Notes under the pieces: model-generated | Seen by the model: only the letters and a program-made list of their open reading frames with translations | Database searches by the model: none | What the model was told of the DNA's origin: nothing | In this document: positions 7,190 to 17,512 of the stretch, in pieces | How positions within the stretch are numbered: position 1 is the stretch's first letter | Layout of the letters: each line of letters begins with the position of its first letter | Made by a program: the position numbers and the translations under genes | Assembly (NCBI RefSeq): GCF_002869745.1 | Contig: NZ_PNOS01000044.1 | Location: 1 to 42,016, forward strand | Source: Oceaniglobus roseus | Lineage (GTDB): Bacteria; Pseudomonadota; Alphaproteobacteria; Rhodobacterales; Rhodobacteraceae | Direction of reading: 5' to 3' | Length of the DNA stretch: 42,016 nucleotides

Positions 7190-8872
7190 ATGGACCGCCC
7201 CGATCCCTATCCCCGCCGCCTCGCCGCCCTGACCGATGCCGCGCGCACCGGCTGGGACATCCTGCGCCACCGCGGCCCCTCCCAGGTGCAGTTCTGGTTC
7301 ATCGCGCTGGCGGTCGGGATCGCGGCGGGGCTGACGGCGCTCCTGTTCCGCAAGGCGATCAACGGGTTGCAGGAACTGCTCTACGGCACCGACGACCTGA
7401 CCCACCTGCACACCTTCGCGGCGCATCTGGAATGGTACTGGATCCTGGCCATCCCCATCGGCGGCGGCCTCCTGACGGGGCTGATCCTGAACCGCTTCAC
7501 TCCCGACGCCCGCGTCCGTTCGGTCGCCGACGTGATCGAGGGGGCGGCACTGCGCGATGGCCGGGTCGAGAAGCGGGCGGGCCTCGCCTCGGCCGCCGCC
7601 TCGCTCATCACGCTGTCCTCGGGCGGCTCCACGGGACGGGAGGGGCCGGTGGTGCACCTTGCCGCCGTCATCTCGGCCTGGACGTCGAACCTGATCAAGG
7701 CCGACGGGATCACCGCACGCGACCTTCTGGGCTGCGCCGTGGCCGCCGCCGTCTCGGCCTCCTTCAACGCGCCCATCGCCGGGGCGCTCTTCGCCATGGA
7801 GGTGGTGCTGCGCCACTTCGCGCTCCACGCCTTCGCGCCCATCGTCATCGCCTCGGTCGCGGGCACCGTGATCACCCGGCTCGCCTTCGGCGACATCACC
7901 GAGTTCACGCTCGGCACCGACGGCATCCTCGAATTCTACGTCGAGCTGCCCGCCTACCTGATCCTCGGCCTCGTCTGCGGCCTTGTCGCCACGATCCTGA
8001 TGCGCGCGATCTTCATCGCCGACCGCGTGGGCACCAAGCTCCAGCGGCGGCTGAAGATCCACAACGCGCTGCGCCCGGCCTGCGCGGGGGCGCTGCTGGG
8101 CGGGCTTGCCATCGTGTTTCCGCAGATCATCGGCGTCGGCTACGAGACGACGACCAAGGCGCTGACCGGGCACATGTCCCTTGGCGCCGCCATCGCCATC
8201 GCGGTCGCCAAGACGGCGGCGGTGGCGATCACCATGGGGGGGCGGATGGGCGGCGGCGTCTTCTCGCCCTCGCTGATGCTCGGCGCGCTCACGGGGCTTG
8301 CCTTCGGGCTGATCGCGACGCCGATCTTCCCGAACGTCTCGGGCTCCGAGACGCTCTACGCGCTGGCGGGCATGGGGGCGGTGGCGGCGGCGGTGCTCGG
8401 CGCGCCGATCTCGACCACGCTGATCGTGTTCGAGCTGACGGGGGACTGGCAGACCGGGATCGCGGTGATGGTCGCGGTGTCGATGTCCACCGCGCTCGCC
8501 TCCAAGCTCGTCCACCGCTCGTTCTTCCTGACCCAGCTCGAGAAGCGCTCGATCGCGCTGGCCAAGGGCCCGCAGGCCTATCTCCTGTCGATGTTCCGCG
8601 TCGCCAACGTGATGAGGAAGCCAGACGATCCCCGCGCCGCCCCCGACGACGCGGTCTGGGAGGCGATCGAGGCCGGCCACATGATCGAGGGGAACGCGAC
8701 GCTGAAGACCGCGCTGCCGATGTTCGAGGAGACCTCGCGCATGTTCCTTCCGGTCGTGCGACTCGGCGAGAAGGGCGAGCCGCCCGAGATCCTGGGCGCG
8801 CTGTTCCACGTCGACGCGCTCAGGGCCTACAACCGCGCATTGGCCGCGACGGCGGCAGAGGAGCATTCCTGA
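7190..8872 (+). CDS. CLC-family chloride channel/antiporter with C-terminal CBS-like region
   Basis: The protein (560 residues) has the CLC membrane core with its ion-pathway motifs: SSGGSTGREGP near residue 145, whose Glu is the gating glutamate, FNAPIAGALFAMEVV near 195, and GGGVFSPSL near 355. The C-terminal part after residue 450 is soluble and resembles a single or degenerate CBS region. The position of the inner proton glutamate (second Glu of the EE pair in the E. coli protein) is Val here, and the pore tyrosine appears replaced by Phe (HRSFFLTQ). Those changes are seen in Cl- channels rather than Cl-/H+ exchangers. It is a single-gene unit, divergent from the flavoprotein gene. The start has only a distant AAAGGA. 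Confidence 0.9.
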   Translation: MDRPDPYPRRLAALTDAARTGWDILRHRGPSQVQFWFIALAVGIAAGLTALLFRKAINGLQELLYGTDDLTHLHTFAAHLEWYWILAIPIGGGLLTGLILNRFTPDARVRSVADVIEGAALRDGRVEKRAGLASAAASLITLSSGGSTGREGPVVHLAAVISAWTSNLIKADGITARDLLGCAVAAAVSASFNAPIAGALFAMEVVLRHFALHAFAPIVIASVAGTVITRLAFGDITEFTLGTDGILEFYVELPAYLILGLVCGLVATILMRAIFIADRVGTKLQRRLKIHNALRPACAGALLGGLAIVFPQIIGVGYETTTKALTGHMSLGAAIAIAVAKTAAVAITMGGRMGGGVFSPSLMLGALTGLAFGLIATPIFPNVSGSETLYALAGMGAVAAAVLGAPISTTLIVFELTGDWQTGIAVMVAVSMSTALASKLVHRSFFLTQLEKRSIALAKGPQAYLLSMFRVANVMRKPDDPRAAPDDAVWEAIEAGHMIEGNATLKTALPMFEETSRMFLPVVRLGEKGEPPEILGALFHVDALRAYNRALAATAAEEHS

Positions 8873-9088
8873 GGCGGAAGGCGGGTGTTCACGCTCGACG
8901 GACCAACTGCAAGCTGACCGACCAGGCCGGCCAGGCGCGGCTGAAGAAGTACCGGGACCTGGTCACGGGGACGGAAGCGGCGGTGAAGTGAGCCGCGACC
9001 GGTCGGCGCAGACCCCGGACCGCACCCGGGAACTCCGGGCGACGCCCCGCGTTGGCCCTGCAATGCCACCGATCCGACGGACCGCCCC
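8873..9088. other. Intergenic stretch, no supported gene
   Basis: A plus-strand frame stays open to a stop at 8989-8991 and would encode a tail such as LTDQAGQARLKKYRDLV, but it has no start codon with a ribosome binding site. It may be a leftover gene end or chance in GC-rich DNA. Nothing else is recognisable. Confidence 0.4.
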
Positions 9089-10024
9089 ATGCCCATCGCC
9101 TCCGACTCTCCCGACACGCCGCTGCGCCGTTCCAAGCGCAAGAGAGCGATGGGATTCGGGATGCGGCTCTGGAGCCAGATCAACGAGGACCATATCGGCC
9201 TGATCGCCGCGGGCGTCGCCTTCTACAACATTCTCGCGCTGTTTCCCGCGATCACCGCGCTGATGGCGATCGGCGGGCTGCTCGTCGCCCCGTCCGAGAT
9301 CGTGGACCAGATCGAACGCTTCTCGCATATCGTGCCGAAGGACGTGATGGACATCATCGTCGGCCAGGCGACCTCGATCGCGGGCAGCCGGGAAGGGGGG
9401 CTGGGGCTGGCGGCGCTCGTCGGCATCAGCTTCTCGATCTGGTCGGCCTCCAAGGGGATGGGCAGCCTGATCGAGGGCATGAACGTCGCCTATGACGAGA
9501 AGGAGACGCGCGGCATCGTCAAGCTGAGGCTGTTCACCCTGCTGATGACCGTGCTCGGGATCCTGGGCCTGATCTTCGGGATGATGGCGACCATGGCGGT
9601 GCCGGTGGTGCTGACCGTGTTCCCGCTCGGGCCTCTCGGCAACATCGTGACCTTCGCCGCGGTCTGGGGGACGCTCCTGTTCGCCACCTGGCTGGGCCTG
9701 TCGCTGATCTACCGCTACGGCCCCGACCATTCGCATCCGCACAACTTCGACTGGAAGCTGCCCGGCGCCCCGGCCGCGACGCTGCTGTGGCTCGTCGCCT
9801 CCGGCGCCTTCGCCTTCTACGTCGGCAACTTCGCCTCCTACAACGAAAGCTTCGGCAGCCTTGCCGGGGTGATCGTGCTGCTGCTGTGGCTCTGGCTCTC
9901 GGCCTATGTCGTGCTGCTGGGCGCCGAGGTGAACGCCGAGGTGCGTGCCGATGCCCGCGCGAAGGCCGAGCGTGCGCGCGAGGAGGAGGAGCGGCAGGCG
10001 GAAGGGCGCACCGCGACCGCCTGA
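9089..10024 (+). CDS. YihY/BrkB-family inner membrane protein
   Basis: The protein has 311 residues and about six membrane helices. The family signature is near the N-terminus (GLIAAGVAFYNILALFPAITAL, about residues 37-58, seen here in part as AAGVAFYNILALFP), and further helices run to GVIVLLLWLWLSAYVVLLGAEVN near 270-290. The C-terminal tail is charged and helical (Glu/Arg/Ala). The family was once annotated as RNase BN, which is wrong for YihY, and as serum-resistance factor BrkB; its transport or envelope function is unresolved. The ATG at 9089 lacks a clear ribosome binding site, but the following basic segment suits a cytoplasmic N-terminus. Confidence 0.9.
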   Translation: MPIASDSPDTPLRRSKRKRAMGFGMRLWSQINEDHIGLIAAGVAFYNILALFPAITALMAIGGLLVAPSEIVDQIERFSHIVPKDVMDIIVGQATSIAGSREGGLGLAALVGISFSIWSASKGMGSLIEGMNVAYDEKETRGIVKLRLFTLLMTVLGILGLIFGMMATMAVPVVLTVFPLGPLGNIVTFAAVWGTLLFATWLGLSLIYRYGPDHSHPHNFDWKLPGAPAATLLWLVASGAFAFYVGNFASYNESFGSLAGVIVLLLWLWLSAYVVLLGAEVNAEVRADARAKAERAREEEERQAEGRTATA

Positions 10025-10117
10025 CGCCGCGGCCCGGCCGCAAGGCGCGGGGCGTGCCGCGGGATTCAGGCCGAAGGTGACTCGACAGTTGGGGCGATTG
10101 CGCCAATATCGTCTGTC

Positions 10118-12058
10118 ATGAGCCTGCCCCCCGGATTCCTCGACGAGCTGAAGACCCGCATCTCGCTGGTGCAGGTGGTGGGCCGCAAGGTCATCTGGGA
10201 CACCCGGAAATCGAACCAGGGCCGGGGCGACATGTGGGCGCCGTGCCCCTTCCACCAGGAAAAGAGCCCGTCGTTCCACGTCGACGACCGCAAGGGCTTC
10301 TACCACTGCTTCGGCTGCCATGCCTCGGGCGACGCGATCAAGTTCGTGCAGGAGACCGAGAACGTCTCGTTCATGGAGGCGATCGAGATCCTCGCAGGCG
10401 AAGCCGGGATGCCGATTCCCGAGCGCGATCCGCAGGCGAAGCAGAAGGCCGACCGCCGCACGCAGCTGGTCGAGGTGATGGAGCAGGCGGTCAGCTTCTA
10501 CCGCCTTCAGCTGAAGACCACCGCCGCCACGGCCGCGCGCGACTATCTCGCCCGCCGGGGCCTCCCGGCCGAGGCGCAGGCGCGCTGGCAGCTGGGCTTC
10601 GCGCCCCCGGGCTGGCAGGCGCTGCGGGATCACCTGAGCGGCAAGGGCATCTCCGACGACCTGCTGATCGAGCTGGGGCTGGCCAAGCGGTCGAACCGGG
10701 ACAAGCCGCCCTACGACACCTTCCGCAACCGCATCCTGTTCCCGATCCGCGATTCCCGGGGCGCCGCCATCGCCTTCGGCGGCCGCGCGATGGACCCGGA
10801 CGACAAGGCCAAGTACCTGAACTCGCCCGAGACCCCGCTTTTCGACAAGGGCCGCAGCCTCTACAACTTCGCGCCGGCGCGCGAGGCGGCGGGGAAGGGC
10901 AAGACCCTTGTCGTCGCGGAAGGCTACATGGATGTCATAGCGCTGTCCGAACACGGCTTCTCCGCCGCGGTCGCCCCGCTTGGCACCGCCGTCACCGCGG
11001 ACCAGCTGCGCCTGATGTGGCGGATCGCGGACGAGCCGGTGATCGCGCTCGACGGTGACTCGGCGGGCATGAAGGCCGCGATGCGGGTGATCGACGTGGC
11101 GCTGCCGCTGCTGGAGGCGGGGAAATCCCTGCGTTTCTGCCTGATGCCCGAGGGCCAGGACCCCGACGATTTCCTGAAGGCCCGGGGCGCCGAGGCGATG
11201 CAGGCGCTGCTGACCCAGGCGCGGCCCATGGTCGATCTCCTGTGGGAGCGCGAGACCGAAGGCGGCACCTTCGACAGTCCCGAGCGGCGCGCCGCGCTCG
11301 ACAAGTCGCTGAGGGCCGCCATCGCGCGGATCCAGGATCCGTTCATCCGCGCCCATTACGGCGAGGCGATCAAGCAGAAGCGCTGGACCCTGTTCAACCC
11401 GCGCCGTCCGGCGACCCAGCGGGCGTGGCAGCCGAAGGGCGCCCGCGCCCCGGTCACGGCCAGCGCGCCCACCCGCGCCTCGCTGCTGGCGCAGGGCAAT
11501 TCGACGATGGACGAGATCCTGCGCGAGCAGGTGATCCTTGCCGCGCTGATCAGCAACCCGGCGATCCTGCACCAGTTCGAGGACGCTTTGGAGCGGCTGG
11601 AATTCCTCGAGGAGGATCACGACCGCATCGCCGCCGCGCTGCTGCGTCACGTCGAAGCCGAGGATCCGCGGCAGGCCGTCGCGGCCGAGCTGGGCGACGG
11701 GCCCCTTGAAAAGCTCTTTGCACCGCGCCATGTGACGCTCTGCCCGGCGGTCAGGACTCCGGGCGATCCGGACATGGCGGCCCTCTGCGTGGCCGAGGAA
11801 CTGAGCAAGCTGCATGCCCGCCGGGGCGCGCGGCAGGAGATCGAGGAAGCCGTGCGCCAGGCCGAGGCCCTGGGCGACGAGGGCATGACCTGGCGGCTCG
11901 GACAGGCCGCCGAGGCCAGGAACCGCGCCGAGCGCGCCCAGACCGAGGACCGGACCGAGTTCGAGGTCGGCGCCAACGGGGCCCGAATCAACCGGGACGA
12001 ACGGCTGCGGCTCGATTCGCTTCTCGACGAGATCAGCCGCGGGAAAACGCGCGGCTAG
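10118..12058 (+). CDS. dnaG: DNA primase
   Basis: DnaG (646 residues) makes the RNA primers for replication with the DnaB helicase. The N-terminal CHC2 zinc finger is C43-P-F-H46 with C64-F-G-C67. The catalytic TOPRIM core follows, with VVAEGYMDVIAL around the metal-binding Glu at residue 268 and the DGDSAGMKAAMR acidic motif near 310. The C-terminal region after about 450 is the variable helicase-interaction domain. Length is normal. It is 120 bases upstream of rpoD, the conserved dnaG-rpoD part of the macromolecular synthesis operon; rpsU is not present here, which is usual in this group. Confidence 0.97.
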   Translation: MSLPPGFLDELKTRISLVQVVGRKVIWDTRKSNQGRGDMWAPCPFHQEKSPSFHVDDRKGFYHCFGCHASGDAIKFVQETENVSFMEAIEILAGEAGMPIPERDPQAKQKADRRTQLVEVMEQAVSFYRLQLKTTAATAARDYLARRGLPAEAQARWQLGFAPPGWQALRDHLSGKGISDDLLIELGLAKRSNRDKPPYDTFRNRILFPIRDSRGAAIAFGGRAMDPDDKAKYLNSPETPLFDKGRSLYNFAPAREAAGKGKTLVVAEGYMDVIALSEHGFSAAVAPLGTAVTADQLRLMWRIADEPVIALDGDSAGMKAAMRVIDVALPLLEAGKSLRFCLMPEGQDPDDFLKARGAEAMQALLTQARPMVDLLWERETEGGTFDSPERRAALDKSLRAAIARIQDPFIRAHYGEAIKQKRWTLFNPRRPATQRAWQPKGARAPVTASAPTRASLLAQGNSTMDEILREQVILAALISNPAILHQFEDALERLEFLEEDHDRIAAALLRHVEAEDPRQAVAAELGDGPLEKLFAPRHVTLCPAVRTPGDPDMAALCVAEELSKLHARRGARQEIEEAVRQAEALGDEGMTWRLGQAAEARNRAERAQTEDRTEFEVGANGARINRDERLRLDSLLDEISRGKTRG

Positions 12059-12068
12059 GCTGTGACTC

Positions 12069-12097
12069 TTGGTGAGAGAACGGTAAACAAATAGGAT
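12069..12097 (+). promoter_or_regulatory. Candidate rpoD promoter
   Basis: TTGGTG (12069-12074) and TAGGAT (12092-12097) are spaced by 17 bases in an AT-richer part of the dnaG-rpoD gap. Transcription would begin near 12104. This would give rpoD its own promoter besides readthrough from dnaG. Confidence 0.45.
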
Positions 12098-12107
12098 TAC
12101 CTCTGTT

Positions 12108-12122
12108 CGAATCACCGATTCG
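12108..12122. promoter_or_regulatory. Dyad with two GANTC sites in the rpoD leader
   Basis: CGAATCACCGATTCG is a perfect 6-base inverted repeat with a 3-base spacer. Each arm contains GANTC (GAATC 12109-12113 and GATTC 12117-12121), the recognition sequence of the alphaproteobacterial CcrM methyltransferase. It lies just past the candidate -10, where a repressor or methylation-sensitive factor could act. The symmetry is seen; function is inference. Confidence 0.45.
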
Positions 12123-12178
12123 CGATACATGGTTCGTTTGACGATGGCGAACCGACCAAGCTGTGGAGGAAGTGCCGT

Positions 12179-14178
<2,000 letters not shown>

Positions 14179-14182
<4 letters not shown>

Positions 14183-14835
14183 GCCGGGTCAGGCAGCCGA
14201 AGGGCGAGAAGGGCAGCCTGAAATGGGTGCAGCGGGCGGTGGCGCATCGCCCGGACCTGCTGCAACCCGAGGCGCTGCCGCCGATCGACTGGGTGTCGCC
14301 GAAGGCCGACGACGACTTCGCCGAGTACCGCGACAGCGATTTCGTCTGGAAGCTGGGGCTCGCCTCCCTCGCGCCGATGCTCCAGCAGTTCTGGCCCCGG
14401 GGCGGGCCGCAGTGGGACGCCCTCGGCACGTACCAGGGCGGCTTCGTGCTGGCCGAGGCGAAGGCGCACCTGGGCGAACTGGAGTCCTCGGCGACCCAGG
14501 CGTCGGAAGCCTCTCTCGCGCAGATCGAGGCAGCCTTCGCGCAGGTGAAGGCGGCGCTCGGGGTCGGGCCGGACGTGTCCTGGACGGGGCGGTATTACCA
14601 GCTGGCCAACCGGATCGCGCACCTGTGGTTCCTGCGGAACTTCGGGCTCGACGCGCACCTCGTCCTGATCGGCTTCACCGGCGACGCCGAGATGGGCGGA
14701 CCGGACGACTCCGTCGCCTGGAACGCGGCCTATGCGCGGGCCGAGGCGGCACTGGGCCTGACGGAAGAGCACGCTCTGAGCGCGCGCATCCACCATGTCT
14801 TTCCCCCCGTCGCCCAGCTGACCACGCCCGTCTGA
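14179..14835 (+). CDS. Unknown protein, possible PD-(D/E)XK nuclease fold, coupled to rpoD
   Basis: The start is GTG 14179, which overlaps the rpoD stop as GTGA and gives 218 residues; no in-frame ATG lies in the early part. I do not recognise a named family. The central part has an Asp (QWDALG, about residue 80), then after about 12 residues the strand-like LAEAKAH near residue 95. This D...ExK arrangement, followed by a helix and the block [18 protein letters not shown] and LVLIGFTGD, is the pattern of PD-(D/E)XK nuclease-like proteins. No membrane segment or signal peptide is present. Co-translation with rpoD suggests constitutive cytoplasmic expression. The nuclease idea is inference from motif spacing only. 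Confidence 0.75.
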
Positions 14836-14850
14836 GCGCCGCCCGGGGGA

Positions 14851-14879
14851 TTGGGCATTCCGCCGCGCCACCCTATATT
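14851..14879 (+). promoter_or_regulatory. Candidate promoter of the HlyU-like gene
   Basis: TTGGGC (14851-14856) and TATATT (14874-14879) are exactly 17 bases apart; the -10 has five of six consensus bases. The start codon follows about 36 bases later with AAGGAG in between. Confidence 0.5.
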
Positions 14880-14915
14880 GGTCGCGACATCGCTATCCAG
14901 CGAAGGAGCCAGCCC

Positions 14916-15200
14916 ATGTCGATCCTGTCGCGCCTGTTCGGGGGCAACAGTGGCAAGCCGAAAGCGGCCGAGGAGGCTGCCGCGGAGACCTACGAGGGGT
15001 TCCGCATCGTCCCCACCCCGATGGACGAAGGCGCCACCTACCGGGTCTGCGCCCGGATCGAGAAGGAGGTGGGCGGCGAGACGAAGTCCCATACCCTGAT
15101 CCGCTCCGACACCCTGCCGGGCCGGGAGGAGGCTGTCGCTGCCTCGATCCGCAAGGCGAAGCAGCTGATCGACGAGCGGGGCGAGCGGCTGTTCGACTGA
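14916..15200 (+). CDS. Small HlyU-family protein
   Basis: The protein has 94 residues. ATG 14916 follows GAAGGAG with an 8-base spacer. The N-terminus MSILSRLFGG, a charged linker, and the core YEGFRIVPTPMDEGATYRV with the end KQLIDERGERLF match the HlyU-like family, named after a Vibrio hemolysin activator. Most members outside Vibrio are short and uncharacterised, and this one has no visible helix-turn-helix, so the transcription-factor label should not be carried over. It is flanked by a convergent SDR gene. Confidence 0.8.
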   Translation: MSILSRLFGGNSGKPKAAEEAAAETYEGFRIVPTPMDEGATYRVCARIEKEVGGETKSHTLIRSDTLPGREEAVAASIRKAKQLIDERGERLFD

Positions 15201-15216
15201 GCCGCCCGCGGCAGGC

Positions 15217-15891
15217 TCAGTTCTGCGGCATCAGGAACACTTCGCGCACCGCGCAGCGCGGATCGGCGGCGAGGGCCAGCATCACCGCGTCGGCCACGTC
15301 CTCGGGCTGCAGCTTGTCGGGCTTGCCCTCGTTAAAGAAAGCGGTGTTTACCATGCCCGGCGCGACCACGGTGCAGCGCCCGCCCCATTCGCGCATCTCC
15401 TCGGCCAGGTTGCCCGCATAGCCGTGGACGAACCACTTCGTCGCACCGTAGATCGAGCCCTTGATGTGGGTGCGCCCGGCCGCCGAGCCGGTCATCACCA
15501 TGTGCCCCTTCGTCCTCTTCAGGTGCGGGATCGCCGCCTTCGCGGTCAGCAGCACCCCCATGACGTTCAGCGCGACGAGGCCCTGCCATTCGTCGGGATC
15601 GCCGTTCTCGGTCCCCGCCTTGCTGATGCCGGTGCCCGCGTTGGCATAGGCCGCGTCGATGCCGCCGAAGCGGTCGGCCAGCTTTGCCAGCGCCTCGGTC
15701 TGCGAGGCAAGGTCGGTCGCATCGCCGGGCAGGGCCAGCGCCTTGTCCCCGATCTCGTCGGCCAGCGCGGCCACCTTGTCGGCGCTCCTCGCGAACAGCC
15801 CGACGTTCCAGCCCGCCTGCGCCGCCGCCCGCGCCGTCGCCGCGCCGATGCCCGACGAGGCGCCGGTGATGAATATCGTCTTGCCGCTCAT
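15217..15891 (-). CDS. Short-chain dehydrogenase/reductase
   Basis: This classical SDR (224 residues) is an NAD(P)-dependent oxidoreductase with a Rossmann fold. The cofactor motif is TGASSGIG at residues 9-16, the NAG motif is ANAGTG near 84-89, and the catalytic Ser and YxxxK are in TGSAAGRTHIKGSIYGATKWFVHG near 134-157. The end LAADPRCAVREVFLMPQN is like YdfG/serine dehydrogenase-type SDRs, but the substrate is unknown. ATG 15891 is preferred over ATG 15906 because AAGGA lies 6 bases before it. It is divergent from yjbQ with an 8-bp hairpin in the gap. Confidence 0.88.
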   Translation of the reverse strand: MSGKTIFITGASSGIGAATARAAAQAGWNVGLFARSADKVAALADEIGDKALALPGDATDLASQTEALAKLADRFGGIDAAYANAGTGISKAGTENGDPDEWQGLVALNVMGVLLTAKAAIPHLKRTKGHMVMTGSAAGRTHIKGSIYGATKWFVHGYAGNLAEEMREWGGRCTVVAPGMVNTAFFNEGKPDKLQPEDVADAVMLALAADPRCAVREVFLMPQN

Positions 15892-15926
15892 GGCCTGTCC
15901 TTCCATTTTCGTCCGAAACCAATGCG

Positions 15927-15948
15927 CCGGACCCCGTGACGGGTCCGG
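15927..15948. other. Hairpin in divergent SDR/yjbQ gap
   Basis: CCGGACCC (15927-15934) and GGGTCCGG (15941-15948) form a perfect 8-base inverted repeat around CGTGAC. It lies between two divergent starts and could be an operator or an mRNA hairpin in the yjbQ leader. No T-run follows, so it is not a terminator. Confidence 0.45.
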
Positions 15949-15970
15949 TCCCGGCAGGAAAGGTAATGCC

Positions 15971-16387
15971 ATGACCGACATCTTCGAGATCCAGACCCGC
16001 GGCCAGGGACTGTACGCCTTCACCGACCGGGTGCTGCGGTGGGTCGAACGGCAGGGCATCGACAGTGGCCTGCTGACGCTGTTCGTGAAGCACACCTCCT
16101 GTTCGCTGCTGATCCAGGAGAACGCGGATCCCGAGGTGCAGACCGACCTTGCCGCCTTCTTCCACCGCCTCGTGCCGCCCACGGACGATCCCTCGATGGC
16201 CTACCTGACCCATACCTACGAGGGGCCGGACGACATGCCGGGCCACATCAAGGCGGCGTTGCTCCCGGTGTCGCTGTCGATCCCGGTGATCGGCGGCAAG
16301 GTGCAGCTTGGCACCTGGCAGGGGATCTACCTGTTCGAGCATCGCCTGGCCCCGCACACCCGGCAGGTCGCGCTCCATCTCGGCTGA
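15971..16387 (+). CDS. YjbQ family protein (UPF0047)
   Basis: The protein (138 residues) is close to the usual family length. ATG 15971 follows AGGAAAGGT. Family marks include LLTLFVKHTSCSLLIQENAD near residue 35-53 with conserved His and Glu, HTYEGPDDMPGHIKAALL near 80-96, and the end GTWQGIYLFEHR. Members have thiamine-phosphate synthase activity when overproduced, a side activity whose physiological meaning is not established. It acts in the cytoplasm. No thiamine genes are nearby. Confidence 0.9.
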   Translation: MTDIFEIQTRGQGLYAFTDRVLRWVERQGIDSGLLTLFVKHTSCSLLIQENADPEVQTDLAAFFHRLVPPTDDPSMAYLTHTYEGPDDMPGHIKAALLPVSLSIPVIGGKVQLGTWQGIYLFEHRLAPHTRQVALHLG

Positions 16388-16482
16388 GGGCCGCGACACG
16401 GTGACGCAATCTTGAAGCCAGGGGGGCGGGCAGGGCGGCGCGCGGGTGCTAGCTTGTGGTCAAAGCATCCAAGGAGATCGCA

Positions 16483-16890
16483 ATGAAACCGCGTTTCACC
16501 GCCCTTGCCACCCTTGCCGCGCTGGCCCTCGGGCTGGCCGCGCCGGCCGCAGAGGCCGATGTCTTCCGGGCCTCGAACTCGCTTCTCGTCCAGTCGGACA
16601 ACGGCGTGGACATCTTCGTGCCCTATGCGCCGCGCGCGCTCGACAACGCCTACTGGTGCGCGGCGGGCGATTACGTCGTGATCCGGCAGGGCCGGTCGGG
16701 CCGGACGCGCCTGTTCCGGGCCAGCGAACCGCCAAGGAAGCGGGGTCAGGGCATCGTCTTCACCACCGATCCCGCACGGGCGGCGAAGAACAGCGGGCTC
16801 ACCGTCTTCGGCAGCCCCGACGGCACGATCTCGGCCGGGCAGGCGCGGTCGTCCTTCTGCCACCAGGACCCGATCTTCGGCTTTCCGTAG
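16483..16890 (+). CDS. Small exported protein of unknown function
   Basis: The protein has 135 residues. ATG 16483 has AAGGAG 7 bases upstream and starts a clear Sec signal peptide (MKPRFTALATLAALALGLAAPAA, cleavage likely before EADVF). The mature part is about 110 residues with two cysteines (YWCAAGDYV and SSFCHQD) that could form a disulfide in the periplasm. I do not recognise a family. It is followed by an inverted repeat (16908-16942) and then nrdR. Confidence 0.72.
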   Translation: MKPRFTALATLAALALGLAAPAAEADVFRASNSLLVQSDNGVDIFVPYAPRALDNAYWCAAGDYVVIRQGRSGRTRLFRASEPPRKRGQGIVFTTDPARAAKNSGLTVFGSPDGTISAGQARSSFCHQDPIFGFP

Positions 16891-16907
16891 ACCGGGCCTG
16901 AGTCGTC

Positions 16908-16942
16908 GCCGCCACAGTCCGTCCCCCAGATGCTGTGGCGGC
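16908..16942 (+). other. 10-bp stem hairpin after the exported-protein gene
   Basis: GCCGCCACAG (16908-16917) pairs perfectly with CTGTGGCGGC (16933-16942) around a 15-base loop. It is 18 bases past the stop codon. No T-run follows, so it is at best a weak terminator or an mRNA-stabilising end; it could also be a binding site upstream of nrdR. Confidence 0.55.
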
Positions 16943-16976
16943 AAGATTGCGCTACTCGAAACTTTGCCCGAGCCTC

Positions 16977-17010
16977 TATACTCGGGGGTGACATAGTGTG
17001 TTAACCCCCG
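16977..17010 (+). promoter_or_regulatory. -10 box and dyad upstream of nrdR
   Basis: TATACT (16977-16982, five of six -10 bases) is followed immediately by the inverted repeat CGGGGGT (16983-16989) and ACCCCCG (17004-17010) with a 14-base spacer. No good -35 lies at the right distance. The dyad would overlap the start site and early leader, about 40 bases before the nrdR ATG, and could be an operator or a leader hairpin. Confidence 0.4.
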
Positions 17011-17050
17011 GTCTGGGACAGGATGAAGCGAGAAGAGGGGGACAAGGCCG

Positions 17051-17512
17051 ATGCGCTGCCCGTTTTGCGGTAACGTCGACACCCAGGTGAAGGATTCGCG
17101 TCCGGCAGAGGATCACGTTGCGATTCGGCGGCGGCGCTTCTGCCCGGCCTGCGGCGGCCGGTTCACCACCTACGAACGGGTGCAGCTGCGCGACCTCGTC
17201 GTCATCAAGAGCAGCGGCCGGCGCGAGGAGTTCGACCGCGACAAGCTGGAACGCTCGATCCGCATCGCGCTCCAGAAGCGCCCGGTGGAGCCCGAGCGCA
17301 TGGACCAGATGATCAGCGGCATCGTCCGGCGGCTGGAATCGCTGGGCGAGACCGACATCCCCTCGAAGGCGATCGGCGAGATCGTGATGGAAAGCCTCGC
17401 GCGGATCGACACCGTGGCCTACGTCCGCTTTGCCAGCGTCTACAAGAACTTCCAGGCCGCCGACGATTTCGATAAGTTCGTGAGCGAGCTTCGCCCCGCC
17501 GTCCCCGAGTGA
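17051..17512 (+). CDS. nrdR: Transcriptional repressor NrdR
   Basis: NrdR (153 residues) represses ribonucleotide reductase genes in response to ATP/dATP. The zinc ribbon has C3-P-F-C6 and C31-P-A-C34; the ATP-cone domain covers about residues 49-139 ([20 protein letters not shown] onward) and the conserved [12 protein letters not shown] is near 126. Length is normal. ATG 17051 has GAGGGGGAC upstream. Its stop overlaps the possible ribD start (GTGA at 17509), the widespread nrdR-ribD arrangement. No canonical NrdR box was found before it. Confidence 0.96.
   Translation: MRCPFCGNVDTQVKDSRPAEDHVAIRRRRFCPACGGRFTTYERVQLRDLVVIKSSGRREEFDRDKLERSIRIALQKRPVEPERMDQMISGIVRRLESLGETDIPSKAIGEIVMESLARIDTVAYVRFASVYKNFQAADDFDKFVSELRPAVPE

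Noticed and set aside
8873-8991. Short gene or gene remnant after the CLC gene
   Set aside because: The open frame has no start codon with a ribosome binding site and no recognisable family; kept only as an intergenic note.
16983-17010. NrdR box before nrdR
   Set aside because: The dyad arms are G/C runs and do not match the AT-rich ACAnnATATnnTGT-type NrdR box.
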